A model generated the notes under the pieces. It was given only the letters and a program-made list of their open reading frames with translations. It made no database searches and was not told where the DNA came from. 43,544 nt of DNA, from NCBI GenBank assembly GCA_910592205.1, contig CAJVPJ010000115.1, positions 1 through 43,544 on the forward strand. The letters are read 5' to 3'. Positions 22,630 through 35,108 of this stretch are shown piece by piece; the first letter of the stretch is position 1; each line of letters begins with the position of its first letter. The stretch comes from Paraglomus occultum. Its lineage: Eukaryota; Glomeromycota; Glomeromycetes; Paraglomerales; Paraglomeraceae. Made by a program: the position numbers and the translations under genes.

Positions 22630-23773
22630 TCACTTGAACTTGATACTCCTCGACAAATTCGTTTTGATGCCAGTCAGTTCCCCGGCATACGGACCAACTT
22701 TTGGAGCGACTACTCGTTTTATACTTTTAATTCTTTTCTTTGCTCTTTCGAACTTCTTGCGATGTTTCACTCGCGGATTTCTCTGTTCCTTTTTACGAGC
22801 TGGTGTTAATCCTTTGTTCTTCATTATTTGATAATTAATCGCGCGCTTTGTTGTTTCCGGAAGAAGTTCGGCGTCATTATGTTTCGAACTATGAATATCC
22901 ATCGATGTGCTCATCTTGTCTTCTTCACTGCCAGGACGAATAATTGAAATACGGCTTAGCATGTCAGCATTAAATCTAGCGCGTAAAAATTCAAATAACT
23001 TACGCAAGACGAGCAGTACTATTTGATGAATTCTGTACAAGATCAGCGAAAGTGCGAACTACTTGAGAATGATCGCTGACGTCAGTTGTCCATATATCAT
23101 CTATGAAATCTTCTTCACTCATTCTGTTGATCCTCTTTTTTTGTAATCTCAACGCTTCTGCTTCTTCTTCTCTTGCTTCATCCATGTCTTGAATCTTATC
23201 AGTGTCATAGTACGCTTTCCTCGACGTTCCCCACGTGTCAGTATCGAGATCATCAGCATCGCTAGCTGAAGACGAAGGTGATGAGAGATGTGTATAGGGA
23301 TCAATGCTGAAATTATTGTCTTCATCCTCATATTCGTCTTCACCCTCGTCTTTTGGTGGTTGTTCGTCAATGTCCAGGGCAAAGACTTCCTCTTCTGATA
23401 AAATATCCGAGTCTTCTGTAGTAAAACTTTTGTTAGGTGCTTGCATACCAATTGCATCCTAATCCCATAAAATAAATTGGTTAACTTGCCATCCAGATCG
23501 TCAGCATAAAGATCGTCTTCGAGTAAGACTTTATCTCGCTCTTTCATGACTGAAATAGAACGAATTAGAGAAAGCCCTTGCTTGTTCAAGTCAATGCTTG
23601 CTTTGAATCGAGTTTGAGCGCTTACATTCATCTTCAGCGTCTCCTTCCAGGTCCTCATAAGTTTTTATTGCTTGAATCTGGCTGCTTTCTCTGTTGTCAT
23701 ATTTCTTACTTCCCGTTTCAGATTCTTGCTTTGATTTTTTGAGCGGCAAATAATTGGATTTCCGACGTCCCAT
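22630..23773 (-). CDS. SAS10: Sas10/Utp3, SSU processome protein (short form)
   Basis: Four exons encode 314 aa: 23626-23773, 23490-23549, 23004-23415, 22630-22954. Sas10/Utp3 is a nucleolar U3 snoRNP-associated protein of 18S rRNA maturation. Seen: N-terminal MGRRKSNYLPLKKSK, an acidic middle with WGTSRKAYYDTDK and EEEAEALRLQKKRI, then the conserved C-terminal Sas10 domain (RAINYQIMKNKGLTP, RKKEQRNPRVKHRKKFERAK, GPYAGELTGIKTNLSRSIKF). The central Sas10/Utp3 helical domain normally lying between these parts is absent: exon 3 ends FADLVQNSSNSTARLA, and a 49-nt intron leads straight to RISIIRPGSEEDK. That explains 314 aa against about 480 in human and 610 in yeast. Intron 2 (23416-23489) is GC-AG (GCAAGT), and only it restores DDLDEDSDILSEEE. 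The divergent ETT1-like gene lies 1.3 kb away, beyond transposon debris. Confidence 0.88.
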
Positions 23774-23999
23774 ATTTCACTTATTTCAGTCAGAGCTGGG
23801 CTCGATTAAAAAAAATTTATTTGTTGAATGTTGTGCAGATCAGGATCGACATTGCAGGTTGTCAAACATAACTAGAACTTTCTTAAAATCATGTTAGTTT
23901 CACAAGTATTGCATCGATTAAAGTAGTAAAGTTTTAATAATATTCGTTCACCATTTTTTTTTCAATGACCTCTCTCTTTACAGCGCTGAGGCATTGAAT

Positions 24000-24570
24000 T
24001 TACGAGATAAGACTATTTGGAATATTTCCCAACTCCTCCCAAAAAACCTCTACTTCACTAAGATTTTTTGGCCTACGCAACTCCACATTCGTTTTAACAA
24101 TTGCACAAAGGTTTTCAATGGGATTTAGGTCTAGACTATTAGAAGAGCAATTCATAACCTCTGGGGCATTCTTATCAAGGAATCCCTTAGCAATACGACT
24201 AGTATACTTAGGATCATTATCTTGTTGCAGCCGCCAATTACCTCGTAACCTATTGCGCACTTCCGGGAGGTGCGAAAACAGAAGAGACTGATAGTACAAC
24301 TTTGGACGAATCTCGGTCTTGCATTTTTATCCAACGTTTGAAAAATGTTTCGTCACTAAATAGGGTTTTTTTTCCAATTGTCATCCTTGTGTTTTTGAGC
24401 CCATCAACTCGTTTTTGCTTATGGGCTGGAGTGTACAAAGGTTCAGTATTCAAGGCTAGTCAAATGTCTTGTAACAGTTGAGCGGGAGACGTCTACTCTT
24501 ATATCAGCAATTGACCGAGCAGAAATTGAAGGTTGCCGTCGAATGTATTGTCCACCTGTCCTGGATGCGA
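24000..24570 (-). pseudogene. Tc1/mariner transposase relic
   Basis: Pieces of a Tc1-type transposase occur in changing frames. HTH-like RQPSISARSIADIRVDVSRS comes first (about 24560-24480), followed by TLFSDETFFKRW (first catalytic Asp), then LQQDNDPKYTSRIAKGFL (second Asp) and LDLNPIENLCAIVKTN (third acidic region). At least one frameshift separates the first Asp region from the rest. No matching terminal repeats are seen, so the element looks older than the one at 15.6 kb. Confidence 0.8.
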
Positions 24571-24630
24571 CTAATACTAGACAACACTTTGAGGTGTAAC
24601 TTTTACTATTCATTATAACTAATCCTAATA

Positions 24631-24826
24631 CAAGTGGCTCTCGATATAAGAAAGTGATCGGGACCCATAGTAAAAAATCTTAGGATCCTTCTTATACCAA
24701 GAGTTTATTAGTAACTTTCTTATATAGAGATAATTTTATATAGACTGTTTTTCAGCTCAACTTTCTTATATCAAATTTTAATTAGTGTTTCTTATATCAA
24801 GAGCTTCTTATATCGAGTTTCACTTG
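24631..24826. mobile_element. Tigger/pogo-like MITE, 196 bp
   Basis: Terminal inverted repeats CAAGTG-(GCT/AAA)-CTCGATATAAGAA start at 24631 and end at 24826, with TA on both sides (24629-24630, 24827-24828). The interior repeats TTCTTATAT several times, in the style of sub-terminal transposase sites, and has no coding capacity. The CTCGATATAAGAA core resembles the CCTCGTTATAACGAA ends of pogo/Tigger elements. Confidence 0.75.
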
Positions 24827-25067
24827 TAATACTAGTAATCAACAAACATTACATCCGCGTAATGTAAACGAAAAGAGCAAATTCTTGAACAGATATCCAG
24901 AGGGTTTATTGAGTGAATGGGACAATATAATATAATAATAAATATAAATAAGCACAATGTGTAAAATAAATAAGACGGTTTCCGTGACACAGAATTTACA
25001 AAATTACCGTTATTATTATTATTATACCTTGGATCGTTCATTCACATAAAAAGGACGTTCAATCATA

Positions 25068-27052
25068 ATGTCAACATCCAAAAAACGCAAGTTATCCGCA
25101 AACCTTTCTTCTACACTTTTGTCGTCTCCGCATTCGCCTGCCAGGAAGCCTAGACATTCCACTGGGCATGCACCGAATTGCGAGGATTCCTTGTGCGAGG
25201 GCTGTGATGTCGGTGAGATAGAAGTCAGCTTCGCTCTAACTGATGGCACTACACCACCGGGCCCAAGCGATTTGTTTAGAATGGCGGTAAAAGAGTCTGA
25301 GAAAGAGAATCCCGAAGAGCATGGTGGGGGCATTGTGAAGAAATTGTATGACATGGCTATAGGAGAATTTGATCGTGCATTAGGAGAACAAGAGGAAATT
25401 AGGAGGAAGATTGGAAAAGAGGAGGATTTAAAGGGAGAAACAAGTGACAAGAGCAAATTAGTCAAGGGAAAAGAAAAGGGAAGAGAAGAAGAATACGGGA
25501 GTTACACATCACTTTTACGTGATTATGCAATGTGCTGTCTTTCATTTGGGAAGTATATGCCCCTCATTTCTTACATCAAGAAAAGTATCGAATTGTTTGA
25601 GAAAGTCATTGACGAGAATAACGACGACGGTGAAGCATGGATAGGACTTGCAAGAGCTAGGATTGCCTTGGTATGTGTACGCAAAGTATATATACACTTG
25701 TAATGGTTTTTATGCTATTTATATTGCTTTACATACTCAACGACCGCTGCGTGCAAGGCGCGTATGAATTTGCCATCGCCCGGAGACGAAGAAGGAGAAT
25801 CGGATAAAGAAGAGAATTTTAGTCAGAGTCAGAAGGAATTTTTAAATGGAAAAGAGGCCTATGAACGTGTAAGTCTTTGGATATTCAATAAGATCGTTGA
25901 GGGATAATTGAATGGGGAATGCAAAAGCTACCTTAAAAAAACAAGCTGCAGCTTATAAAACCAATTCAGGGACTCTCTCTCTTTAGATCGACGGACATGT
26001 CGCGATATATATCCGAGTCTATCTTGGCTGCCAAAGATTATTATGAATACGGAGTTTCCTGTCAACCTCATGGTTCGTTCAAAGCTATGATTGTTGCTAC
26101 TTGTATTATACGTACTTGCTAATGTACACATACCAATTAGCTTATGGCTCTGAAGTATTTGAATTATCGTTGGAATATTTGGAATCTGCGACAAGAGCTC
26201 AAACCTTGGGAAATCCTGAAGAACAGGATCCATTTATTGCCGGCTTAAAGGGGTCTTGTCTGTATTATTCGGCCATGAGTAAAAGTGCAGATGCAGCAGA
26301 AGAAGTAAAGGTATAGGCATTGGTGGAGGTTTGGTTTGTTTTATTTATTTCTCTTTTTTTTGTTTGTTTTGCATAAATTCCAATGAGAGACATTCTTGGC
26401 TTATTGGTCATTATGTATCGAAAGTCATTTTTGACGGAATCGATCAAGAATCTTAAATTTGCAAATGATCACAGTGAGGATAGTTACGCTGAGTTGGTAA
26501 GTCTTGATAGAACTTTTTGGTATGACTTGCTTTGCCATGTTTTATTAATAGTTCCTGTATTTCATAATCTCCGCCTTTTACTTTAGCTTGGCCAAGTTTA
26601 TATTCTGCAATCGACACTTGCCGGCAACGAGAATACGACGATGGAAGCTTTCGAACTGGGTATTGAATATTTAAAAAAGGCATTCGAGAAGAATCCAGGT
26701 AATAAAACAAGGGAAGTAAATTTTTATCCGGATATGGGTTTAACCTGACTGTTTTGCAATCGGGTTTTGTTCATCAGATAATGATGGATTACGCACACAA
26801 CTGGTCACTATGGGAGTTCTTGATGACGACGAGGAAGAAGAAGATGATGACAATGATGAGAGCGGGGGTGATGATATTGTTGATAATGATGCGAGCGGTG
26901 ATTATAATGATGACAATGAGAGTGATGACTATGATGATGATAATGATGATGATGAGAGTGATGACTATGATGATGAGGGTGACGAAGTGAGTGATGATGA
27001 TATCCGTGATGTCGATGGCGACGACGTTGATGATGAGTCAAACGATGGATAA
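25068..27052 (+). CDS. ETT1: ETT1/Nro1-like TPR-type protein
   Basis: Seven exons encode 481 aa: 25068-25670, 25758-25868, 25970-26072, 26141-26310, 26425-26496, 26587-26698, 26778-27052. Ett1 (budding yeast) promotes translation termination; its fission-yeast relative Nro1 controls the oxygen sensor Ofd1. The family has helical TPR-like repeats. Seen: N-terminal basic MSTSKKRKLS, a linker, helical segments KKLYDMAIGEFDRAL, SYIKKSIELFEKVI, EAWIGLARARIAL, VFELSLEYLESATRAQ and MEAFELGIEYLKKAFEKNP, then LRTQLVTMGVLDDDEEEE. The last 75 or so residues are almost wholly D, E, S, N and Y. Exon 3 (ERGLSLFR...CQPH) uses the acceptor at 25969; the one 21 nt upstream would also keep frame. The assignment rests on overall pattern, not a diagnostic motif. 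It is convergent with profilin. Confidence 0.68.
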
Positions 27053-27368
27053 AAGCATGTAAACATAAATCATCAAACTCTACACACATGGCAGTATTAG
27101 TATAATGAAAAGTTTCCTACGCATGACTTCCATATAACATTTCTCAAATTACTTATTGTTTTTGAATTTCAAGGCCAGATTTGCTCTTTAACGTTTACAA
27201 AAAAAATAAAAAATAAAATAAAGCATTATTTATAAGTTCTTATAAATGAATTGCTCTCTGAGTGCTATGTGTTGTATTAATATCAAGACATCGCATGTCC
27301 TTATCCGTTTATGTCACTGGAGAGGAAGGAAAAAAGAAGGTATACAAGTTAATAGAGCGCATTTAACA
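27053..27368. other. Convergent spacer between ETT1-like gene and profilin
   Basis: About 316 bp of AT-rich sequence with AATAAAA/AAAATAAA words near 27205-27225, suitable for polyadenylation. There is no coding sequence. Confidence 0.4.
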
Positions 27369-28262
27369 TCAAGCAGATAACGAGCGGTTAGAGTTGTTAC
27401 TGACATAGCCTACTCCGATCAAATAGTCAGCTAAGTTTTCAACAATGACGGTTGCTTCCCCAGGCTGTGTAGGTTCCTTATAAGTGCCGATCAATACAGC
27501 CTGTTTTGTCTTGACGGCAACAACACCATCATTTCCCTACAATGTAACACGGGTTTTGCTTAGCATTGACCCGAGCTGGTCGTAAAAAAAAATGCATATA
27601 CTGCATTGCACTATACCAGTTTTCCATAGCAACTACGACTATCAGCCCTCAAAGTATAGTATTTTACTGCATTCGCACGGATTCCAGTCCCAAAGAGTGG
27701 TGAATTTTCATCCTTGAAGCCATCAAAAAGAGCACGAAACTCGGCTGGCTTTAACTAGTCAAATAAAGTAATGAGAATTGTTTGAATCGTAAGCAACCAA
27801 CAGGGAGAGGAGGGGAAAAACAATTGTCAGAGTTGAAACATCCAATCATTCTAAGCATATGATCTAACAAGAAGCTTACTCCAAATACAACATTTTTGCA
27901 AACCCAATCCACGATGAATTCACTGTTGGCCGCTAATAAAGACCAAACGATGCTCAATCTATTCGCAAAAGAATTCATAAATCCATAATTATTTCCTGAA
28001 AACTTACGCTGAAATCAGGCGACGTTGCCCAAGCCGACCCATCATGTCCATATATAGCAGCGGAAGCTATCTTCCCTGTGCCAACAAGATTATTATCAAC
28101 ATATCTATGTGTTTGTCGCAAGATATAAATACGTCAGTAATTGGGTCAAGAGAGTATGTCCAAAGTATGTAAACATCTCTCGAGTAGCTAATGTTTTCTC
28201 CACTTGCATTACCACCCTCGTTTCTCCCTTTCTGTCCGTATTACTTACCCTTGCCACGACAT
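27369..28262 (-). CDS. Profilin
   Basis: Four exons encode 138 aa: 28249-28262 (only 14 nt), 28008-28104, 27617-27754, 27369-27536. Profilin binds monomeric actin, poly-proline ligands and phosphoinositides and feeds actin to formins. Seen: [17 protein letters not shown] with the poly-proline-binding W3 and Y6, [38 protein letters not shown], and the C-terminal helix region [20 protein letters not shown] then [15 protein letters not shown]. The last ten or so residues ([11 protein letters not shown]) extend beyond the usual end of about 126 aa. The 14-nt first exon and the four-way split leave no long open frame, so the gene is easily overlooked. It is divergent from TRAPPC2L with 191 bp between starts. 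Confidence 0.96.
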
Positions 28263-28453
28263 GTTAGATCTTTAAAGTGAAAACGGTAATAGTCGAGTGG
28301 TGAGAAATACTTTTCCTGTTAGAAGCGGATACTGATATAAACGTGTTGGGAAGGGTGTAACTATGATGTAAGGTCGGCCAATTAGAGTTTGCAATCGGGT
28401 GATAATAAAAGATGGATTTTCTGGACAGCCCCAAATAAAGTTCTTTTACTTTG
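28263..28453. promoter_or_regulatory. Bidirectional promoter, profilin/TRAPPC2L
   Basis: Only 191 bp separates the two divergent start codons, so both promoters must lie in or overlap this interval. I see no recognisable TATA box or known factor site that clearly belongs to either gene. Confidence 0.45.
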
Positions 28454-29247
28454 ATGGCAAGCAATAATACTATTAAAATCCAATGTATCGCGATAATTGG
28501 AAAGCAGGTAAAAAAACGCGCTATGGAAAAACGATACTGTGTTGGGCATTATCTTTTATTAATTTGAGGCTGAGATTGTGTGCGCTGAATCCAAACATTA
28601 ATTGTCTCATAACCCGATTACCTTTATCTTACATCTAAAGAACAACCCACTATACGTTCGTAATTTTAGTACGAGACACCCTGACTTAAAGTATCATTAC
28701 ATTGCTCATACATCTTGCGATGTGATTGAAGAACGAGGCAAGTATTGCTGTTGCTTGTTTTTGCTATTGGTATTGTGCCTCAAGTTATTCATACCGGATT
28801 CTGGTACACATATACAGTCAGTGCGGCTCCTAAACTGACAGATACTTATCTTGGATTGTTGTATGCTATGGAAGATCTGGCTATGTAACTATTATATACG
28901 TAATATCCGTTATTCCTCTCCTCTCCTTGTTGATTTGTTAATTGCTGTCTGTTCCCTCTAGATATGGGTGGTTGTCCAATACCAGGGTGAAATTTATAGT
29001 GGTTGTAGAAGTGCCCGATATTTTAATTAAAGATTCTGATATAAAGGCCGTAAGTACGAACGAAGAATTAGAAATAAAACAAACACAACATCTTATGCTC
29101 TCCTTTTATTACTAGATATTCCGCAAGATACATACAGCATATATAAATCAAGTATGCAACCCATTTTACAACCTCGATGGATCCAAGTCAATTGCTAGCA
29201 AACGATTTATAAATGCAATTGATGCCATTGGAAGAGGCGAAAAGTAA
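28454..29247 (+). CDS. TCA17: TRAPP complex subunit TRAPPC2L/Tca17
   Basis: Five exons encode 145 aa: 28454-28507, 28641-28737, 28818-28884, 28962-29049, 29116-29247. The protein is a sedlin-fold subunit of the TRAPP tethering complex, which activates Rab GTPases in Golgi and endosomal traffic. Seen: IKIQCIAIIGKQNNPLYVRN, LKYHYIAHTSCDVIEER, APKLTDTYLGLLYAMED, IYGWLSNTRVKFIVVVE and FRKIHTAYINQVCNPFYN, in the order and spacing of human TRAPPC2L. Intron 2 (28738-28817) begins GCAAGT and ends ACAG, a GC-AG intron; no GT donor nearby restores VIEER-VSAAPKL. Length fits the family (about 140 aa). The tail IDAIGRGEK is slightly extended. It is convergent with wee1. Confidence 0.94.
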
Positions 29248-29725
29248 TTTTTAATGACAGCTCTAAACAATAGTGCAAGCGTTGAAGATCGTGATTTCTT
29301 TTCGTGGCGCAATGTTAGTAATAGCGTGGCCTTAATAATCAATCTCTGGGCTGAAGGAAGAAAGAAAACGGCAAATTACTGAGCATGAGCCAATGGGAGT
29401 ACCATCTGTATAATAAGCAACATGTTTGTCCTAACAGATACTATGTAATTATCGGTAAGCTACGTATTTCATGCGTGTTTCAGTACCTTAAATCATGCTC
29501 AATACATTCTTTAATCCTGTTGTCGTAGTAACGATAATTAGCTCTAATATATAACATCTTGTGTGTGTCTATGCTCTATCACCACGTGCTCATACCAATT
29601 AGAACTACGCGGCAAAACAAACTTATGCTATTATTATGGCGCTTTATTATTACATAATTACATTAATGCCATCGTCACTTCACTTTCCTAATTATTCTAC
29701 TCTTTTCCTTTCACTCACCGCAACG
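29248..29725. other. Convergent spacer between TCA17 and WEE1
   Basis: About 480 bp. It has AT-rich sequence and no open frame I can support. It presumably holds both 3' UTRs. Confidence 0.4.
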
Positions 29726-31856
<2,131 letters not shown>

Positions 31857-34260
31857 AACAATTTGTGTTGAATGTGCAGGCTAGATATGAAAAGTGGTAT
31901 GCTGTCGTTGCGTTAGACAATATGGAGAATAAGTATGGCGGAAGAGGTGAAAGAACTCTTATGTTTAGACAAAGGGAGAGAGGTATGTGTCTTGTGGAGT
32001 AAGGTCATTTGACGCCTGTATTAGTATATAATACCTGACGCGTCAAATTATGACGGTGAGGACGCGACGGTGGTTTATATCAATATTCATATCAGCTGAT
32101 ATACATTTTTGGAAAGATCTCCCGCAAATATTTGTGTATTTAGTTTATCAGTTATTTTCAAGTCATTGAAGCTCAGCCTCAGAACATGAGACTGCGTCGG
32201 GGACAGAGAGGGTATTTAAGCTTTTCGTGACTAATTTCTAATTAATGTCCAATAAAATTAGTGTTTCGGACCTCGCATTCGAAATGATCATCATACCGCA
32301 GCAATCATATGATCAAATCGCCGTTCACAATTGGTATACTAACCCTGTAGGGTAAAATATCTGATCATTCTTGCCTAGTTATTTCCTCAAAGGTGTCAGC
32401 ATGGCAGTGCTATATGACCTTTAGAAATTTGTCTTAAAACCACTACTGCAGCTATAGTTTTTCCTAACTCAGAAATTTAATATCTAGAATTCCTTTTTTG
32501 AGAGCCTATTCAGGTTTGCGAAACTGTCCGCTGAGCGATTACGTGAATAACTGAAAGCCAGTTTAGTTAATTATTGTGGCGCGTCGATAACAATTTTTAA
32601 ATTGTTTAATTAGTCTAGGAAACAAGTGACGGATAAACTGATTGGTCAATACACCGGATCAAAGACCACCCTGTTTAAATTAGAATAAATAATTCCCCTT
32701 CGATTTTATCGTAAACTATAGTTGTTAAACAATTTACTACGGTTACCCTTATCCGGATACGAGTACATAAAGTACATTGTATAGGCAATGAGAAACGTGC
32801 ACAAAAATTTAATTTAGGTCACTTGTAGACGAAGCATTCAGTCAAAAAGACATCATTATAGTAAGGGCAGTGAACCGCTGAGTCTAAAATTGCCAAATTC
32901 CCGGTCGGTGAACACGCCTACGCCAAAGATTTAATTGGCTTTCCCAACCAAACAATTGCCGTCCGTAACAATATTGTGGGCAGTGGTCAGCAGCATCCTA
33001 AAAGAGGAGGACTATTACAAATTCTCCGAGGATTGGAAGAGACTGTTGAAAATTGGTATAGAAACTATTTGTGTAATTCATTGTAAATTATTATGTACAT
33101 TTTTGAATAAATATTAGACAATCAAAATGTTTTAACCACCCCGCGTATTTTGGTAAATTTTATAAGTAGATTTTTTCTTCATTTAAATAATTTAGATATC
33201 ATTGATTTTGAAAACGTACGGAGCAATTTTTTCTCCTTGAGCTTTCTTTAAATACTTTTAATGGTGCTGTAATTTTTCGATTCTATAGTAGATTTGATAT
33301 AAATGAGTTTCATATCAATATTTTTTGTATAGAGATAGGTCTATATGAAACGTGTTATAACTGTGAGTAAATAACTATGCATACCAGTTTTAATTATATT
33401 TCCATAACATTCTAAGATAGTCTATAAATAATGTCTAAGCCATAGCTGCGCCGCTAACCCAAACCCTTCCCAAATGTCACATTGATTTTTTAGTCACATC
33501 AGCCTCTCATTTATGTCACAAAACAGAATGTTCATTTCGTCTGGTTTTGTTGCAACATACCCCATTTAACGAAGAAGGAATGTGTGTATTAACATTAATA
33601 GATTTTATCAATGAGAAATGGTCATAACAATGCTGTTCAAATGTTTATATTAAAATAGTCTTATTTTACTTGTTATTGTATGCAATTTGTAGAAAAAACA
33701 AGAAAGCTTCAAATTTTAGTCTCAGTCTGCTTATTTTAGAAACGGTAAAGTAGGTAGTAAACATTACAAGTGCTAAATAGCATTGACAACTTTACATGAG
33801 AGCAACTAACGAGAGTCGAAGGAAAATTACTTAAGATAAACATAAACTAATTTATTTACTTTTACCATATAAAGGTCTTATTCCGTGAAATGTTAGTTAA
33901 AGATTAGCTGAAGATTTCCAAACTAACAAAGCTATAGCTTAATTATGATTTTAATTACTAGCGCAAACGTAGCATGAAAATAAAAACAACAGAGACGTAT
34001 ATTATCGTATTAGTATGCAATGGTAAAGAAAGGTCTGGCTAAAAAATAGTTACTTCGGCTAAACCCAGCCGCCGATTGCTGGAGTCAAGATTAACAGTCA
34101 AGTATTAGTACGGACTAAGGCTAAAAGCTGGACATGTAAAAACAATTAAAGCATTTCAATATAACCATAAAATAAAGCGGTGTCTATGGAATGTGAACTA
34201 AGTGTTATAAGACTAGCGTACTACTCAGTAAATTTCTACTATTTAAAGAATTATAGTACG
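31857..34260. other. Long wee1-bub1 intergenic region
   Basis: About 2.4 kb without a supported gene. Apart from the cell-cycle box near wee1, I see only AT-rich sequence and small chance frames (for example 32935-33117). Confidence 0.45.
32007..32048. promoter_or_regulatory. MluI cell-cycle box and inverted repeat upstream of WEE1
   Basis: GACGCGTCA at 32037-32045 contains ACGCGT, the site bound in yeasts by MBF-type G1/S factors. It forms the right half of a 9-bp inverted repeat, ATTTGACGC (32007-32015) and GCGTCAAAT (32040-32048). It lies 181 bp before the wee1 start. The same nonamer precedes bub1. Confidence 0.55.
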
Positions 34261-34316
34261 TAGTCAACCTCATTAATCCGAACCTCGTTAATCCGAAGAA
34301 ATTTAATGTTCCCAAT

Positions 34317-34360
<44 letters not shown>

Positions 34361-34890
34361 AAAAATACTTTGATAATCCGAAATTCTATAATAAAATTAC
34401 TGTAATCCGTAGGTGGAGAGATGGCATGTTAAATTTACCCCTTAATCCGAAAATTAAAGATTTCATCAGTTTGCAATTCGATTTTATTTTTCAATAATAA
34501 ACAAACAAAAGCGAAAACCCCTACAGAGAATCGTAATAAAACGAAAAAAAAATTAACTAAGTACTGAGAAGATTGAACTGTGTAATATCAAGAGAGAAAA
34601 TTCGAACATCAAGAACCAAATGCTAGAAGCTCAATTTGAAATTGGTGAATCGACTGTACATGATATCCTAAAACGTAATAGTAAAGCTGAATATCTTAGT
34701 ATTAGTAAAGATCCAAACCACCCACCATATTTCTTTTTCAGAGCGAGAAAAATGTTTACAAGAGCCGGTAGACGATATGTGCGCGATTTGGATAAATTAC
34801 TGAATAAAGTTTAGTGACAATATTGGGGGCATCGTTAATTCGAAGATATGCTTTGGTCCCATGAGGTTACCATCCGAAGTTATTCTGCTA
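34261..34890 (+). mobile_element. Tigger/pogo-like element, internally deleted
   Basis: The left end reads GTCAACCTCATTAATCCGAA and is followed by a second CCTCGTTAATCCGAA. The right end reads ATCGTTAATTCGAAGATATG then TTTGGTCCCATGAGGTTACC. Inside, from about 34575, a frame reads IELCNIKREN then KNQMLEAQFEIGESTVHDIL, the first helix-turn-helix of a CENP-B/pogo-type transposase. It is preceded by in-frame stops and followed by unrelated sequence. A (TTA)n microsatellite sits at about 34319-34359. The boundaries are approximate. Confidence 0.7.
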
Positions 34891-35008
34891 ATTTGTGGCG
34901 TCGAAATATATTTGTACAAGATTTTCGTAAGGCAAGCTAACGCCACAAATAACAATCGCGTATACAGAAAACACAGGAGACAACTTAATTAATCAATTGG
35001 GACATTAA

Positions 35009-35017
35009 GACGCGTCA
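35009..35017. promoter_or_regulatory. MluI cell-cycle box upstream of BUB1
   Basis: GACGCGTCA, the same nonamer as upstream of wee1, ends 91 bp before the bub1 ATG. In yeasts ACGCGT recruits MBF for G1/S expression. Function here is inference from the motif and position. Confidence 0.5.
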
Positions 35018-35108
35018 CATCTAATCCAAACATGAATTATTTATTATTTATTATATCGACCCAATTTATCCATGATTTTATAAACATATTTCTCTCACAT
35101 CCTTACCC

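Noticed and set aside
22601-22831. Plus-strand hydrophobic frame over the SAS10 3' end
   Set aside because: It is antisense of lysine/arginine-rich coding sequence, which mimics membrane segments.
22976-23003. 28-nt intron alternative in SAS10 (GTAAGT to GCGCTAG)
   Set aside because: Too short for splicing; the 49-nt intron ending at CTAAG also keeps frame and is more plausible.
26808-27089. Histidine-rich minus-strand frame opposite the ETT1-like acidic tail
   Set aside because: It is a shadow of GAT/GAC repeats on the coding strand.
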